A stretch of 64,000 nucleotides of DNA from Noviherbaspirillum suwonense (GCF_900182955.1 NZ_FXUL01000001.1:186001-250000); one strand, 5' to 3'; shown: positions 10,201 to 19,277, counted from the stretch's first letter. Numbers and translations are program-made. Notes: generated from the sequence alone by a model not told the origin.

Positions 10201-10386
10201 GGCGCCGAGCTACGCCAGCCGCTGGGCGTGGCCATCGTCGGCGGCCTGCTGGTGTCGCAGGTGATCACGCTGTTCATCACGCCGGTGATTTATTTGTTCC
10301 TGGACCGGTATAGCGGGGCAGGGCCGCTGACGGTGACGCTGGATGCGCCGGCGCCAGCGCCAGCGCCGCAGCATCGGCTTTCGTGA
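7285..10386 (+). CDS. RND efflux permease (AcrB/MdtC-like)
   Basis: Inner-membrane proton-driven multidrug transporter of the HAE1 group, 1033 residues, the usual length. It has the standard two-fold arrangement: a first membrane helix at about 10-30, a large periplasmic loop to about 335, helices 2-6, helix 7 near 530, a second periplasmic loop, and helices 8-12 to about 1010. The proton-relay acidic pair is Asp401-Asp402 in GLVVDDAIVMLEN, with the partner Lys in the GIVKKNAIMMIDFA segment of helix 10. The start is GTG at 7285. The C-terminal tail is a short Ala-Pro repeat. Specificity is unknown; the sequence is closer to MdtBC/MexF-like pumps than to metal exporters. Confidence 0.93.
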   Translation: MNISELCIRRPVMTVLLAIAIVVAGAFAYTRLPIAALPSYNTPVINVTGVLPGASPEIMAASVATPLEKQFSTIAGLATISSTNTLGNTSITLEFVSDRDIDAAAVDVQAALLRAQRSLPVEMTALPAYRKVNPADAPVLSIALTSPSLSLSDLNDYAENLISPSLSTIDGVAQVVVYGQRRYAVRIKARPEQLAARNMSMDELAAAVRSANANSPVGVLDGPRQSLTLQANRQLPNAAAFSELVISSRDGVVTRLRDVATVEDSVESTRSGSWLGREPSIVLAVQRQPNANTVAVVDAVKARLPQFREQMPASIEVSELNDRSVSIREAIHDVNFTLALTVVLVVMVIFLFLKRLSATAIPVVSLPISLIGCCGLMYWLGYSLDNISLLGITIAVGLVVDDAIVMLENIVRHIEDGMEPMQAALLGSREVGFTILSISISLIAVFIPIFFMPGVIGLMFHEFAAVVSLAIIVSALVSLTLVPMLCSRYLKHDSHQKDNWLGRHFERGFNAVLDTYRRSLDWCLKHNLLVLAAAIATFALTALMFASMPKGFFPNEDIGQISVTLEGPQDASYQAMEALTKTAAEIIANDPNVETVTSRLSDGTSSRMFLGLKPRKERESMDAVLEQLRRKVRDVPGLSVYLTPVQNLRLGGRISKSRFQYVLQSVKAEELNGWAEKMQNRMRADPVFRDVTSDSQLKGLQAMVNIDRDRANAAGVQVQDIRTALYSAFGDRQVSTIFTSSNSYQVILQDANWGGQDEGDLNNIFVRSKTGALVPLLSVARVERAAGAISVNHQGQLQAITLSFNLAPDVPLGDATRKIDQFKEELRLPADIITSYAGDAAVFQSSQGSQIVLLVLAVVVIYILLGVLYESYIHPITILAGLPSAVVGALLALRLFNFELTLIATIGILMLIGIVKKNAIMMIDFALDAQRNQSMAPAEAIRSACLLRFRPIMMTTLAALMGALPIALGLGAGAELRQPLGVAIVGGLLVSQVITLFITPVIYLFLDRYSGAGPLTVTLDAPAPAPAPQHRLS

Positions 10387-10398
10387 TTGGTGACTGGT

Positions 10399-10434
10399 GA
10401 ATGGTGTAATAAGCGCAAGCGCATTACACCATTC
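10399..10434. repeat. Dispersed hairpin repeat, copy 1
   Basis: GAATGGTGTAAT (10399-10410) and ATTACACCATTC (10423-10434) are perfect 12-base arms around AAGCGCAAGCGC. It lies between the convergent pump and AidB-like genes. It shares its GTGTAAT...ATTACAC stem with the hairpin at 61815-61851, so it is a dispersed REP-like element that may also end transcription. Confidence 0.75.
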
Positions 10435-10468
10435 GCCGATAACCCACAGGCATTCGCCGGATAACCGC

Positions 10469-12115
10469 CTACACCCCGGCCCAGGCCCGGTCCAGTATCC
10501 GCTGCTGCAGGGCGGTCGCCGCCATCGTCCCGTACACCCGTCCGCCTTCACCATCCAGCCGGCTCGCCGCAAAAGCCTCCGCGACATCCTGCGGCGCATG
10601 CCGCAGCATCAGCGCCGCCTGCGCCGCCAGCACGAGCCGCTGCGCGATGCGCCGCGCCAGCGCCTCCTGTTCGTCGGGCGCGGCCCGCAGGTCGCGCTGC
10701 AGGCCGCCCAGCAGGGCCAGCAGCCCGGCATGTCCGTCCGCCGCATCGCGCAGGTCGCCCAGCAGCAGCATCGCGCCTTCCGGGTCGCGGCCGATGGCGC
10801 GCAGCACGTCCAGGCACATCACGTTGCCCGAGCCTTCCCAGATCGAGTTGACCGGCGCTTCCCGGTACAGCCGCGCCATCGGCCCGGTTTCCACGTAGCC
10901 GTTGCCGCCCCAGACTTCCATGCATTCGCCGGTGAATTCGATTGCGCGCTTGCAGACCCAGAACTTGGCGGCCGGCGTGACGATGCGTCGCCAGGCGCGC
11001 TGCAGCGGGTCGTCCGCCTGGTCGAAGGCGGCGGCCAGCTTCATCATCAGACGGGTCGCGGCCTCGCTTTCCAGCGCCAGGTCGGCCAGCACGTTGCGCA
11101 TCAGCGGCTGCCCGGCCAGCAGGCGGCCGAAGGCGGACCGGTGGCGCGCATGATGGGCGGCCTGCACGAAAGCCTGGCGCATCAGCCCGGCGCTGCCGAT
11201 CACGCAGTCGAGCCGGGTGTAGTTCGCCATCTCGATGATGGTCGGGATGCCGCGCCCCGGCTCGCCGACCATCACGCCCGTCGCGCCCTGGAACTCGACC
11301 TCGCTGCTGGAATTGGACTGGTTGCCCAGCTTGTCCTTCAGGCGCTGGATCAGTATCGGATTCTTGCTGCCGTCATTGCGCCAGCGCGGCACGAAAAAGC
11401 AGGACAGGCCTTCGTCGGCGCGCGCCAGCACCAGGTGCGCGTCGCACATCGGCGCCGAGAAAAACCACTTGTGCCCGGTCAGCGCGTAACTGGCGCCGCG
11501 GCCTTCGCCATCGAGCGGCGTGGCTGTCGTGGTGTTGCTGCGCACATCGGACCCGCCCTGTTTCTCGGTCATGCCCATGCCGACCAGCATCGATTTCTTC
11601 TGCGCCAGCGGCAGGTCGCGGGCATCGTGCTCCAGCGAAAACAGCTTGTCGCGCAGCGTGGCGAACAGCGCCGGCTCGCCCGCCAGCACCGGGATCGACG
11701 CATAGGTCATCGTGGTCGGGCACAGCGAGCCGGACTCGACCTGCGCATGCAGGAAGTAGCCGGCCGCGCGCGCCGCCTGCGCCCCCGGACGCGGCGCGAT
11801 GAAGGGCAGCGCATGCAGTCCCTCGCGCCGCAGCGACGCCAGCAGCTGGTGCCAGCTCGGGTGGAATTCGACCGCATCGATGCGGTTGCCGACGCGGTCA
11901 TGGGTACGGAGTTCCGGCGGATGGCGGTTGGCGAGCGCGCCCAGTTCCAGCATCGCGGCGCTGCCGAGCGCCTGGCCCAGGCCCTGCAGCCGCTCGGCGT
12001 GCCAGCCGGCGCCGTTCTGCGCGAGCGCATCGGCCAGCGCCGCATCCGTCGTGAAAAGGTTGTAGTCCTGCAGTTCCGGCGCCTGGTTGGTGACCGCGTG
12101 CGTGGGCCATGGCAT
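10469..12115 (-). CDS. aidB: AidB-like acyl-CoA dehydrogenase family flavoprotein
   Basis: FAD protein related to acyl-CoA dehydrogenases, 548 residues against 541 for E. coli AidB. The N-terminal HAVTNQAPELQDYNLFTTD motif and the MTEKQGGSDVRSN segment near 205-217 are typical of AidB. E. coli AidB binds DNA and is induced with the alkylation (Ada) response, and its true reaction is unsettled. No Ada or AlkB gene is nearby and no Ada box was seen, so regulation by alkylation damage is not supported here. It is convergent with the RND pump and divergent from dnaX. Confidence 0.85.
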   Translation of the reverse strand: MPWPTHAVTNQAPELQDYNLFTTDAALADALAQNGAGWHAERLQGLGQALGSAAMLELGALANRHPPELRTHDRVGNRIDAVEFHPSWHQLLASLRREGLHALPFIAPRPGAQAARAAGYFLHAQVESGSLCPTTMTYASIPVLAGEPALFATLRDKLFSLEHDARDLPLAQKKSMLVGMGMTEKQGGSDVRSNTTTATPLDGEGRGASYALTGHKWFFSAPMCDAHLVLARADEGLSCFFVPRWRNDGSKNPILIQRLKDKLGNQSNSSSEVEFQGATGVMVGEPGRGIPTIIEMANYTRLDCVIGSAGLMRQAFVQAAHHARHRSAFGRLLAGQPLMRNVLADLALESEAATRLMMKLAAAFDQADDPLQRAWRRIVTPAAKFWVCKRAIEFTGECMEVWGGNGYVETGPMARLYREAPVNSIWEGSGNVMCLDVLRAIGRDPEGAMLLLGDLRDAADGHAGLLALLGGLQRDLRAAPDEQEALARRIAQRLVLAAQAALMLRHAPQDVAEAFAASRLDGEGGRVYGTMAATALQQRILDRAWAGV

Positions 12116-12196
12116 GATGTCGTCTCCTTGGATCGGGCGTTTTCCCTGATTCTGGGGCCGCCGGCATTCTGCTACAAGTGCTTCCCGGCAGTCGGG

Positions 12197-12202
12197 TAAA
12201 AT
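12197..12202 (+). promoter_or_regulatory. -10 element of dnaX
   Basis: TAAAAT lies 39 bases before the dnaX ATG in the short gap from the divergent aidB-like gene. No convincing -35 hexamer is seen. Confidence 0.35.
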
Positions 12203-12240
12203 GCGGCTTCAGTCCATCCAGTCAAAATTTCCGCGTCTCC

Positions 12241-14235
12241 ATGTCCTATCAAGTCCTCGCCCGCAAGTATCGACCGAAAAGCTTTGAGACGCTTGTCGGG
12301 CAGGAGCACGTGGTGCGGGCGCTGACCCATGCGCTGGAGCAGAAGCGGCTGCATCATGCCTACCTGTTCACCGGCACCCGCGGCGTCGGCAAGACCACGC
12401 TGTCGCGCATCCTCGCCAAGTGCCTGAACTGCATCGGCCCGGACGGGCAGGGCGACATCACCGCCCATCCCTGCGGCGTCTGCGATGCCTGCGTGGCAAT
12501 CGACGCCGGCCGCTTCGTCGACTACATCGAAATGGATGCGGCCTCCAACCGCGGCGTCGACGACATGGCGCAGCTGCTGGAGCAGGCGGTGTACGCGCCG
12601 TCCAATGCGCGCTTCAAGGTCTACATGATCGACGAAGTCCACATGCTGTCCAACCAGGCGTTCAACTCGATGCTGAAGACGCTGGAGGAGCCGCCCGAGC
12701 ATGTGAAGTTCATCCTGGCGACCACCGACCCGCAGAAAATCCCGGTGACCGTGCTGTCGCGCTGCCTGCAGTTCAACCTGAAGCAGATGCCGCCCGGCCA
12801 GATCGTCGGGCATCTCGAAAACATCCTCGGGCAGGAGCATATCGAGTTCGAAGTGCCGGCCCTGCGCCTGCTGGCCCAGGGCGCGCATGGCTCGATGCGC
12901 GATGCGCTGTCGCTGACCGACCAGGCAATCGCCTATGCCGCTGGCCGGGTCACGCTGGACGCGGTGCAGGGCATGCTGGGCGCGCTCGACCAGTCCTTCC
13001 TGGTGCGCCTGCTCGACGCGCTGGCGACCGACGACGGCGCGGCGCTGCTGGCGGTGGCCGACGACATGGCTGCGCGCAGCCTGTCCTATAACGCTGCGCT
13101 GCAGGACCTGGGCTCGTTGCTGCACCGGGTCGCGCTGGCGCAGTCGGTGCCGGCGGCGCTGCCGGAAGACCTGCCGGAACGGGAACACATCCTGCGGCTG
13201 GCGCAGGCGTTCGAGCCGGAAGAAGTGCAGCTGTATTACCAGATTGCCGTGCACGGCCGCAACGAGCTTGGCCTGGCGCCGGACGAGTACGCGGGTTTCA
13301 CGATGACGCTGCTGCGCATGCTCGCGTTCCGGCCCGGCACGATGCCGCAGGAGCAGGCGCCGCCGCAGAAACCGGCCGCAGCCGCTGCCGCCCCGGCCCG
13401 TGCAGCGCCGATCGCACAGGCAGCTTCGATGGCGCCGGCAGCGCCGCCGGTGCGCCAGGCGGCAGCGGTGCTCGACGCCGCGCCCGCAAGGACGACGGTG
13501 CCGGCCGAGCCGGTCGCGGCCGCCAAGGCGCCGCCGCGGCCCGCTGCGATCAGCCCGGCACGCGCGGCGCTGGAAGCGGCGCGCAACATGAAACGCGGTT
13601 CGGCGCCCGCAGCCGCCATGCCTGCGGCTGTGCCCGCGCCAGTGGCCGCGCCCGCGCCGCAGCCGCAGCCGTCATCGTCATCGTCATCGTCATCGTCCGA
13701 CATGCCGCCCCCCTGGGACGACATACCGGTGTTCGACGAGTACCAGGAACCGGCTCAAAAAAAAACTGAACCGGTAAGGGCGGAAGCGCCGCCGCCGGCC
13801 CCTGTGCCCGAACCTGAACCTGCACGGCCGCCGGTCGCGGTGCCGGAACTGGGCTGGGACGGCGACTGGCCGACGCTGGCGTCCGCGCTGCCGGTGCGGG
13901 GCGTGGTGCACCAGCTGGCGCAGCAGAGCGAACTGCTCGACTGCGTACAGGAAGGAAATACCTTCCTGTTCAAGCTGCGGGTGCCGATCGAGACCCTGTG
14001 CTCCGCCGCCAGCCTGGAAAAGCTGACCGCGGCGCTGCAGGAACGCTTCGGCCGGCCGGCCCGGGTGCAGACCGAGATCGGTGCGGCGCGCCAGACCGCG
14101 AATGCCAGGGCGGTGGCCGAGCGGGAAGCGCGCCAGCAGCAGGCGGAACAGACCATGCACAGCGATCCATTCATCCAGACGCTGATGCGCGAGTTCGGCG
14201 CGACCATCGTGCCGGGATCCATCAAACCAGTTTAA
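12241..14235 (+). CDS. dnaX: DNA polymerase III subunits tau and gamma
   Basis: Clamp-loader ATPase, 664 residues. The P-loop [12 protein letters not shown] is near 44-55, the zinc-binding cysteines CLNC and CGVCDAC lie near 60-80, and DEVHML and the SRC sensor region follow. After about 370 comes an Ala/Pro-rich linker with a run of about nine serines encoded by four TCATCG units (13672-13695). The C-terminal part (about 540-664) is the tau domain that contacts the polymerase. An A9 run at 13757-13765 lies in the linker just before it; slippage in either direction would stop translation almost at once, yielding a gamma-like protein of about 510 residues. The ATG at 12241 gives the expected [12 protein letters not shown] start. 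ybaB and recR follow, the classical order. Confidence 0.96.
   Translation: MSYQVLARKYRPKSFETLVGQEHVVRALTHALEQKRLHHAYLFTGTRGVGKTTLSRILAKCLNCIGPDGQGDITAHPCGVCDACVAIDAGRFVDYIEMDAASNRGVDDMAQLLEQAVYAPSNARFKVYMIDEVHMLSNQAFNSMLKTLEEPPEHVKFILATTDPQKIPVTVLSRCLQFNLKQMPPGQIVGHLENILGQEHIEFEVPALRLLAQGAHGSMRDALSLTDQAIAYAAGRVTLDAVQGMLGALDQSFLVRLLDALATDDGAALLAVADDMAARSLSYNAALQDLGSLLHRVALAQSVPAALPEDLPEREHILRLAQAFEPEEVQLYYQIAVHGRNELGLAPDEYAGFTMTLLRMLAFRPGTMPQEQAPPQKPAAAAAAPARAAPIAQAASMAPAAPPVRQAAAVLDAAPARTTVPAEPVAAAKAPPRPAAISPARAALEAARNMKRGSAPAAAMPAAVPAPVAAPAPQPQPSSSSSSSSSDMPPPWDDIPVFDEYQEPAQKKTEPVRAEAPPPAPVPEPEPARPPVAVPELGWDGDWPTLASALPVRGVVHQLAQQSELLDCVQEGNTFLFKLRVPIETLCSAASLEKLTAALQERFGRPARVQTEIGAARQTANARAVAEREARQQQAEQTMHSDPFIQTLMREFGATIVPGSIKPV
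13757..13765 (+). promoter_or_regulatory. A9 slippery run in dnaX
   Basis: Nine consecutive A residues are read CAA AAA AAA ACT in the tau frame. The -1 frame gives AAC then TGA (13767-13769). The +1 frame gives CTG AAC CGG then TAA (13775-13777). Both exits stop within four codons, the layout expected for programmed slippage that makes gamma. Confidence 0.65.
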
Positions 14236-14270
14236 TCGGCATAATCAGCAATCAGCACAGGAGCGCAAAA

Positions 14271-14597
14271 ATGATGAAGAACCAATTGGCAGGCCTGATG
14301 AAGCAGGCGCAGGCAATGCAGGACAACATGAAGAAGATGCAGGACCAGCTCGCCACCATCGAGGTCGAGGGCCAGTCCGGCGCCGGCATGGTCAAGGTGA
14401 CCATGACCTGCAAGAACGACGTGAAACGGGTGTCGATCGACCCGTCGCTGCTGGGCGAGGACCGCGACATGCTGGAAGACCTGGTGGCCGCCGCCTTCAA
14501 CGACGCGGTGCGCAAGGCCGAGGCGACCACGCAGGAAAAGATGGCGGGCATTTCGGCCGGCATGCCGCTGCCGCCCGGCTTCAAGATGCCGTTCTGA
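14271..14597 (+). CDS. ybaB: YbaB/EbfC nucleoid-associated protein
   Basis: Small DNA-binding protein of 108 residues, the normal family length, acting as a dimer with a tweezer-like shape. The N-terminal helix [21 protein letters not shown] and the beta-strand segment [20 protein letters not shown] are diagnostic. The C-terminal [11 protein letters not shown] is also typical of betaproteobacterial members. The start at 14271 is supported by AGGAG 8 bases upstream. It sits between dnaX and recR, as in most proteobacteria, and the three genes are probably cotranscribed. Its function in recombination repair is inferred only from this conserved linkage. Confidence 0.93.
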   Translation: MMKNQLAGLMKQAQAMQDNMKKMQDQLATIEVEGQSGAGMVKVTMTCKNDVKRVSIDPSLLGEDRDMLEDLVAAAFNDAVRKAEATTQEKMAGISAGMPLPPGFKMPF

Positions 14598-14612
14598 TCC
14601 GTCCGACGCCAC

Positions 14613-15209
14613 GTGAAGACGCCATCCAGCCTCGACTTCCTGGCCGAGGCGCTGCGCCGGCTGCCCGGCATCGGCCCCAAGTCGGCCCAGCGCATCGCCT
14701 ACCACCTGATGCAGCATGACCGCGACGGCGCGGCCATGCTGGGACGCGCGCTGACCGAGGCGGTCGAGCGCATCCACCATTGCGCTTCATGCAATACGTT
14801 TACCGAAAACGAGATCTGCGAAACCTGCCTCGACCCGGAGCGCGACGCCGCGCTGCTGTGCGTCGTCGAAACGCCGGCCGACCAGTTGATGATCGAGCAG
14901 ACGCTGACCTACAAGGGCATGTATTTCGTGCTGATGGGCCGCCTTTCCCCGCTCGACGGCATCGGCCCGCGCGACATCCACCTCGAACGCCTGATGCGGC
15001 GCGCCACCGACGGCGTGGTGCAGGAGGTGGTGCTGGCGACCAATTTCACCAACGAAGGTGAAGCCACCGCGCATTACATCAGCGAGACGCTGAAAGCCCG
15101 CGGCCTCAAGGTCAGCCGCCTGGCGCGCGGCGTGCCGGTCGGCGGGGAACTCGAATATGTCGACGCCGGCACGATTGCGCGCGCGATGCTGGACCGCCGC
15201 AGCACTTGA
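14613..15209 (+). CDS. recR: Recombination mediator RecR
   Basis: RecR works with RecF/RecO to load RecA on gapped DNA. The 198-residue product has the helix-hairpin-helix [19 protein letters not shown] at about 15-33, a four-cysteine zinc finger (CASC ... CETC, about 57-72), and a Toprim domain from about 80 ([13 protein letters not shown], then [11 protein letters not shown]). The C-terminal [16 protein letters not shown] is the family signature. The start is GTG at 14613, 15 bases after ybaB. It is the last gene of the dnaX operon. Confidence 0.95.
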   Translation: MKTPSSLDFLAEALRRLPGIGPKSAQRIAYHLMQHDRDGAAMLGRALTEAVERIHHCASCNTFTENEICETCLDPERDAALLCVVETPADQLMIEQTLTYKGMYFVLMGRLSPLDGIGPRDIHLERLMRRATDGVVQEVVLATNFTNEGEATAHYISETLKARGLKVSRLARGVPVGGELEYVDAGTIARAMLDRRST

Positions 15210-15336
15210 TAAGCGCGGTTTTCTCCCTATTTGTAGTCGTACATCGCACAGATGGCTGATTGTCGTCCTAGCGGATGTGACATCGCTTGCCGGTATTGGG
15301 CTAGAATCTGGCAACTTTTTCTGAAGGCAGGCAATA

Positions 15337-15564
15337 ATGGAATTTGACAAGGATCTCGACGCGCGCGGCCTGAATTGTCCGCTGCCTATCCTGAAGGCAA
15401 AGAAAGCGCTGGCCGAGATGATGAGCGGCGAAGTCCTGCGGGTGGTGGCAACCGATTCCGGATCGGTGCGGGACTTCCAGGCATTCGCGAAGCAAACCGG
15501 CAACCAGTTGCTCGAGCAGTCCGAAAGCGGCCAGGAATTCACCTTTTATATGCGTCGGAAGTAG
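15337..15564 (+). CDS. TusA-family sulfurtransferase
   Basis: A 75-residue cytoplasmic sulfur carrier of the TusA/SirA/YedF family. The defining motif is LDARGLNCPLPILKAKKAL, with persulfide-carrying Cys14 in the CPxP box, followed by the second strand VLRVVATDSGS. TusA proper acts in 2-thiouridine synthesis, but paralogues work in other sulfur-transfer routes, and the neighbourhood (recR before, etfBA after) does not settle the role. An SD-like GGCAGG precedes the ATG. A -10-like TAGAAT is at 15302-15307. Confidence 0.88.
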   Translation: MEFDKDLDARGLNCPLPILKAKKALAEMMSGEVLRVVATDSGSVRDFQAFAKQTGNQLLEQSESGQEFTFYMRRK

Positions 15565-15602
15565 GGCTGCGCAATATTTAGTGGCATTCCTCTATCCTCT
15601 AA

Positions 15603-15618
15603 TAGCACGAGCGTGCTA
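15603..15618. promoter_or_regulatory. Palindromic operator candidate upstream of etfB
   Basis: TAGCACG and CGTGCTA are perfect 7-base arms with an AG spacer, ending 28 bases before a TATAAT (15647-15652), so a bound dimer would block polymerase. TetR-type regulators of fatty-acid and branched-chain catabolism act at palindromes of this size, but the protein here is unknown. Confidence 0.5.
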
Positions 15619-15646
15619 AATTTCGGCACGTTTTGCGAAATACTCT

Positions 15647-15652
15647 TATAAT
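15647..15652 (+). promoter_or_regulatory. -10 element of the etf operon
   Basis: A consensus TATAAT lies 50 bases before the etfB ATG and downstream of the palindrome at 15603-15618. No consensus -35 is present at 16-18 bases, which suggests a controlled promoter. Confidence 0.55.
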
Positions 15653-15701
15653 CGTTGTTTGGTTTACGTTAACGTCAATCTGATTTTTCAAAGGCAGAGC
15701 T

Positions 15702-16451
15702 ATGAAAGTACTGGTTCCAGTCAAGCGCGTGGTGGACTACAACGTCAAGGTGCGGGTCAAGTCCGACGGCTCCGGCGTTGATATTGCCAACGTCAAGATG
15801 TCCATGAATCCCTTCGACGAGATCGCCGTCGAGGAAGCAATGCGCCTGAAGGAAGGCGGCAAGGTCACGGAAGTCGTCGCCGTGTCCTGCGGCGTCGCCC
15901 AGTGCCAGGAAACCCTGCGTACCGCGATGGCCATCGGCGCCGACCGCGGCATCCTGGTCGAGACCACCGAGGAACTGCAGCCGCTGGCGGTCGCCAAGCT
16001 GCTCAAGGCGCTGGCCGACAAGGAGCAGCCGCAGCTGATCATCCTCGGCAAGCAGGCCATCGACGACGACAGCAACCAGACCGGCCAGATGCTGGCCGCG
16101 CTGCTGGGCTGGGGCCAGGCGACGTTCGCGTCCAAGGTCGTGATCGAAGACGGCAAGGCCACGGTCACCCGTGAAGTCGACGGCGGCCTGGAAACCATCG
16201 CATTGCCGCTGCCGGCCATCGTCACCACCGACCTGCGCCTGAACGAGCCGCGCTATGTCACGCTGCCCAACATCATGAAGGCCAAGAAAAAGCCGCTGGA
16301 AAACGTCAAGCCGGCCGACCTCGGTGTCGATGTCACGCCGCGCCTGAAGACGCTGAAAGTGTCCGAGCCGCCCAAGCGTTCGGCCGGCATCATGGTCAAG
16401 GACATCGCCGAGCTCGTTTCCAAGCTGCGGAACGAAGCGAAAGTCATCTAA
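15702..16451 (+). CDS. etfB: Electron transfer flavoprotein subunit beta
   Basis: ETF carries electrons from acyl-CoA dehydrogenases to ETF-ubiquinone oxidoreductase. The beta subunit binds AMP and is 249 residues, the standard length. [19 protein letters not shown] at the start, [17 protein letters not shown] near 30-46 and the [16 protein letters not shown] segment near 185-200 are typical. etfA starts 18 bases after its stop and an acyl-CoA dehydrogenase follows. Upstream lie a palindrome and a TATAAT box, so the three genes probably form a regulated fatty-acid oxidation operon. Confidence 0.95.
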   Translation: MKVLVPVKRVVDYNVKVRVKSDGSGVDIANVKMSMNPFDEIAVEEAMRLKEGGKVTEVVAVSCGVAQCQETLRTAMAIGADRGILVETTEELQPLAVAKLLKALADKEQPQLIILGKQAIDDDSNQTGQMLAALLGWGQATFASKVVIEDGKATVTREVDGGLETIALPLPAIVTTDLRLNEPRYVTLPNIMKAKKKPLENVKPADLGVDVTPRLKTLKVSEPPKRSAGIMVKDIAELVSKLRNEAKVI

Positions 16452-16469
16452 TTTCACGGGAAAGACATC

Positions 16470-17399
16470 ATGGCCGCATTGGTTATTGCAGAACACGATA
16501 ACGCTACCCTCAAGGGCAGCACCCTCAACACCGTCACCGCCGCGTCCGAATGCGGCGGCGAAGTCCACGTGCTGGTTGCCGGCGCCAACTGCGGCGCCGC
16601 TGCCGAAGCAGCCGCGCAGCTGGCCGGCGTGACCAAGGTCCTGGTCGCCGACGGCGCGCAGTTCGCCGACGGCCTGGCCGAGAACGTTGCCGAGCAGGTG
16701 CTGGCGCTGGCCTCGAACTACAGCCACATCCTGGCGCCGGCCACCGCCTACGGCAAGAACATCCTGCCGCGCGTCGCCGCCCGCCTGGACGTCGCGCAGA
16801 TTTCCGAGATCACCAAGGTGGTTTCGCCCGACACCTTCGAGCGCCCGATCTATGCCGGCAACGCGATTGCCACCGTGCAGTCGGCCGACCCGGTCAAGGT
16901 CATCACCGTGCGCACCACCGGCTTCGATGCCGCTGCGCAGGGCGGATCGGCTGCGGTCGAAAACGTCGAAGCCGCCGGAGACGCCGGCAAGTCGTCCTTC
17001 GTCTCGCGCGAGCTGGCCAAGTCCGACCGTCCGGAACTGACCGCCGCCAAGATCATCGTTTCCGGTGGCCGCGGCATGGGTTCCGGCGACGCGTTCAAGA
17101 TCCTCGAGCCGCTGGCCGACAGGCTGGGCGCCGCCATGGGCGCATCGCGCGCCGCGGTGGACGCAGGCTACGTGCCCAACGACTGGCAGGTCGGCCAGAC
17201 CGGCAAGATCGTGGCTCCCCAGCTCTACATCGCGGTCGGCATCTCGGGCGCGATCCAGCATCTGGCAGGCATGAAGGATTCCAAGACCATCGTCGCCATC
17301 AACAAGGACCCGGAAGCGCCGATCTTCAGCGTGGCTGATTACGGCATCGCCGGCGACCTGTTCGAACTGGTGCCGGAACTGGTCAAGGAACTGGGCTGA
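16470..17399 (+). CDS. etfA: Electron transfer flavoprotein subunit alpha
   Basis: FAD-binding partner of EtfB, 309 residues. The N-terminal domain starts [15 protein letters not shown]. The C-terminal FAD domain carries [12 protein letters not shown] near 194-205 and the ETF-alpha signature from about 250, including [20 protein letters not shown] and IQHLAGM. The gene is 18 bases after etfB, and the acyl-CoA dehydrogenase starts about 70 bases downstream, with a T-run (17455-17460) in between that does not follow a clear stem. Confidence 0.95.
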   Translation: MAALVIAEHDNATLKGSTLNTVTAASECGGEVHVLVAGANCGAAAEAAAQLAGVTKVLVADGAQFADGLAENVAEQVLALASNYSHILAPATAYGKNILPRVAARLDVAQISEITKVVSPDTFERPIYAGNAIATVQSADPVKVITVRTTGFDAAAQGGSAAVENVEAAGDAGKSSFVSRELAKSDRPELTAAKIIVSGGRGMGSGDAFKILEPLADRLGAAMGASRAAVDAGYVPNDWQVGQTGKIVAPQLYIAVGISGAIQHLAGMKDSKTIVAINKDPEAPIFSVADYGIAGDLFELVPELVKELG

Positions 17400-17471
17400 T
17401 TTAATCCGGGTTGAACCGCCACGGGCAGGATGCGCACAGGCGCTACCTGCCCATTTTTTTGGGAGTATCAG

Positions 17472-19259
17472 ATGAGCTATGCCGCCCCCCTGAAGGACAT
17501 GCTGTTCGTGGTCAATGAACTGGCCAACCTGTCCGCCGTCCATGCCCTGCCGGGCTGCGAGGACGCCACGCCCGAGACCGTCGAAGCGGTGCTCGAGGAA
17601 AATGCGAAATTTTGCGGCGAGGTGGTGGCGCCCCTGAACGTCGCCGGCGACCGCGAGCCGAGCGCCTGGAAAAACGGCGAGGTGACCACTACCCGCGGTT
17701 TCAGGGAGGCCTTCCATGCGTTTGGGCAGGCTGGCTGGCAGGGCGTGCAGCACCCGGTCGAATTCGGCGGCCAGGGCTTGCCCAAGCTGGTGGCGACGCC
17801 CTGCATCGAGATGCTGAACTCCGCCAACCTGTCGTTCGCGCTGTGCCCGCTGCTGACCGACGGCGCCATCGAGGCGCTGCTGGTGGCCGGTAGCGACGAG
17901 CAGAAGAAGATTTACCTGTCCAACCTGATCTCGGGCAAGTGGACCGGCACCATGAACCTGACCGAGCCGCAGGCCGGCTCCGACCTGGCGCTGGTGCGCA
18001 CCCGCGCGGTGCCGCAGGGCGACGGCACGTTCAAGGTGTCCGGCACCAAGATCTACATCACCTACGGCGAGCATGACATGGCCGAGAACATCGTCCACCT
18101 GGTGCTGGCGCGCACGCCGGACGCGCCGGAAGGCGTGAAGGGCATCTCGCTGTTCGTCGTGCCGAAGTTCCTGGTCAATGCCGACGGCAGCCTGGGCGAG
18201 CGCAACGACGTGCATTGCGTGTCGATCGAGCACAAGCTGGGCATCAAGGCCAGCCCGACCGCGGTTCTGCAGTTCGGCGACCACGGCGGCGCCATCGGCA
18301 CGCTGGTCGGCGAGGAAAACCGCGGGCTCGAATACATGTTCATCATGATGAACGCGGCCCGCTTCGCGGTCGGCATGCAGGGTGTCGGCGTGGCGGAGAC
18401 CGCGTACCAGAAGGCCGTGGGCTATGCGCGCGACCGCGTGCAGTCGCGCGACCTGGCCGGCTCGCCCGGCCCGGTGGCCATCATCCACCACCCCGACGTG
18501 CGCCGCATGCTGATGTCGATGCGGGCCCAGACCGAGGGCGCACGGGCGCTGGCCTATGTGACGGCCGCCGCCTACGATGCCGCGCATCATTCGGACGATG
18601 CCGCGGTGCGCAAGCAGAACCAGGCGTTCTACGAGTTCATGGTGCCGGTGGTGAAGGGCTGGTCGACCGAGATGTCGATCGATGTCGCGTCGACCGGCGT
18701 GCAGGTGCATGGCGGCATGGGCTTCATCGAGGAGACCGGCGCGGCGCAGTACTACCGCGACGCCCGCATCCTGACCATCTACGAAGGCACCACCGCGATC
18801 CAGGCCAATGACCTGGTCGGCCGCAAGACCGTGCGCGACGGCGGCGCGACCGCCAAGGCCATCCTGGCCCAGGTGCGCGCGACCGAGGCCGAACTCGAAA
18901 GCGCGGGCGGCGACCTCGCGGCGATCCGCAACCAGCTGGCGGCGGGATCGAAGGCGCTGGAGGAAGTGGTCGACTACATCGTCGCCAACATGAAGTCGGA
19001 CATCAAGGGCGTGTTCTCAGGCAGCGTTCCCTACCTGAAGATGGCCGGCATCGTGCTGTGCGGCTGGCAGATGGCGCGCGCCGCGCTGATCGCGCAGCGC
19101 AAGCTCGACAGCGGGGAGGGCGATGCGCGCTTCTACCAGGCCAAGATCGCCACCGCGCGTTTCTTCGCCGACCACCTGCTGTCGCAGGCGTCGGGCTACC
19201 GGGCGGCGATCGTCGGCGGCAGCGTCGGCGTGCTGGCGCTGGCCGAAGACCAGTTCTGA
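17472..19259 (+). CDS. Acyl-CoA dehydrogenase with C-terminal extension
   Basis: FAD-dependent alpha,beta-dehydrogenase of acyl-CoAs, about 595 residues, longer than the 380-residue classical form and like the long bacterial type that often sits beside etfBA. The MNLTEPQAGSDLALVRT segment (near 160) and the flavin-site IYITYGEHD follow the family. The catalytic Glu is expected in the IYEGTTAIQANDLVGRK motif near 438. The tail after about 460 is the helical ACAD C-terminal domain. The ATG at 17472 is chosen over one at 17430 because GGGAG lies at the right distance. Chain-length preference is not readable. Confidence 0.92.
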   Translation: MSYAAPLKDMLFVVNELANLSAVHALPGCEDATPETVEAVLEENAKFCGEVVAPLNVAGDREPSAWKNGEVTTTRGFREAFHAFGQAGWQGVQHPVEFGGQGLPKLVATPCIEMLNSANLSFALCPLLTDGAIEALLVAGSDEQKKIYLSNLISGKWTGTMNLTEPQAGSDLALVRTRAVPQGDGTFKVSGTKIYITYGEHDMAENIVHLVLARTPDAPEGVKGISLFVVPKFLVNADGSLGERNDVHCVSIEHKLGIKASPTAVLQFGDHGGAIGTLVGEENRGLEYMFIMMNAARFAVGMQGVGVAETAYQKAVGYARDRVQSRDLAGSPGPVAIIHHPDVRRMLMSMRAQTEGARALAYVTAAAYDAAHHSDDAAVRKQNQAFYEFMVPVVKGWSTEMSIDVASTGVQVHGGMGFIEETGAAQYYRDARILTIYEGTTAIQANDLVGRKTVRDGGATAKAILAQVRATEAELESAGGDLAAIRNQLAAGSKALEEVVDYIVANMKSDIKGVFSGSVPYLKMAGIVLCGWQMARAALIAQRKLDSGEGDARFYQAKIATARFFADHLLSQASGYRAAIVGGSVGVLALAEDQF

Positions 19260-19277
19260 GCCGGCCGGGCCGGCGGT

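Noticed and set aside
10469..12115. An Ada-controlled alkylation response around the AidB-like gene
   Set aside because: No Ada, AlkB or Ada-box sequence is visible nearby; only family resemblance supports it.
13672..13695. TCATCG tandem repeat in dnaX
   Set aside because: It encodes part of a serine linker in frame; only a low-complexity linker is indicated.
15675..18710. A 1011-codon open frame opposite etfBA and the acyl-CoA dehydrogenase gene
   Set aside because: Shadow of three conserved genes; composition is unlike a protein.
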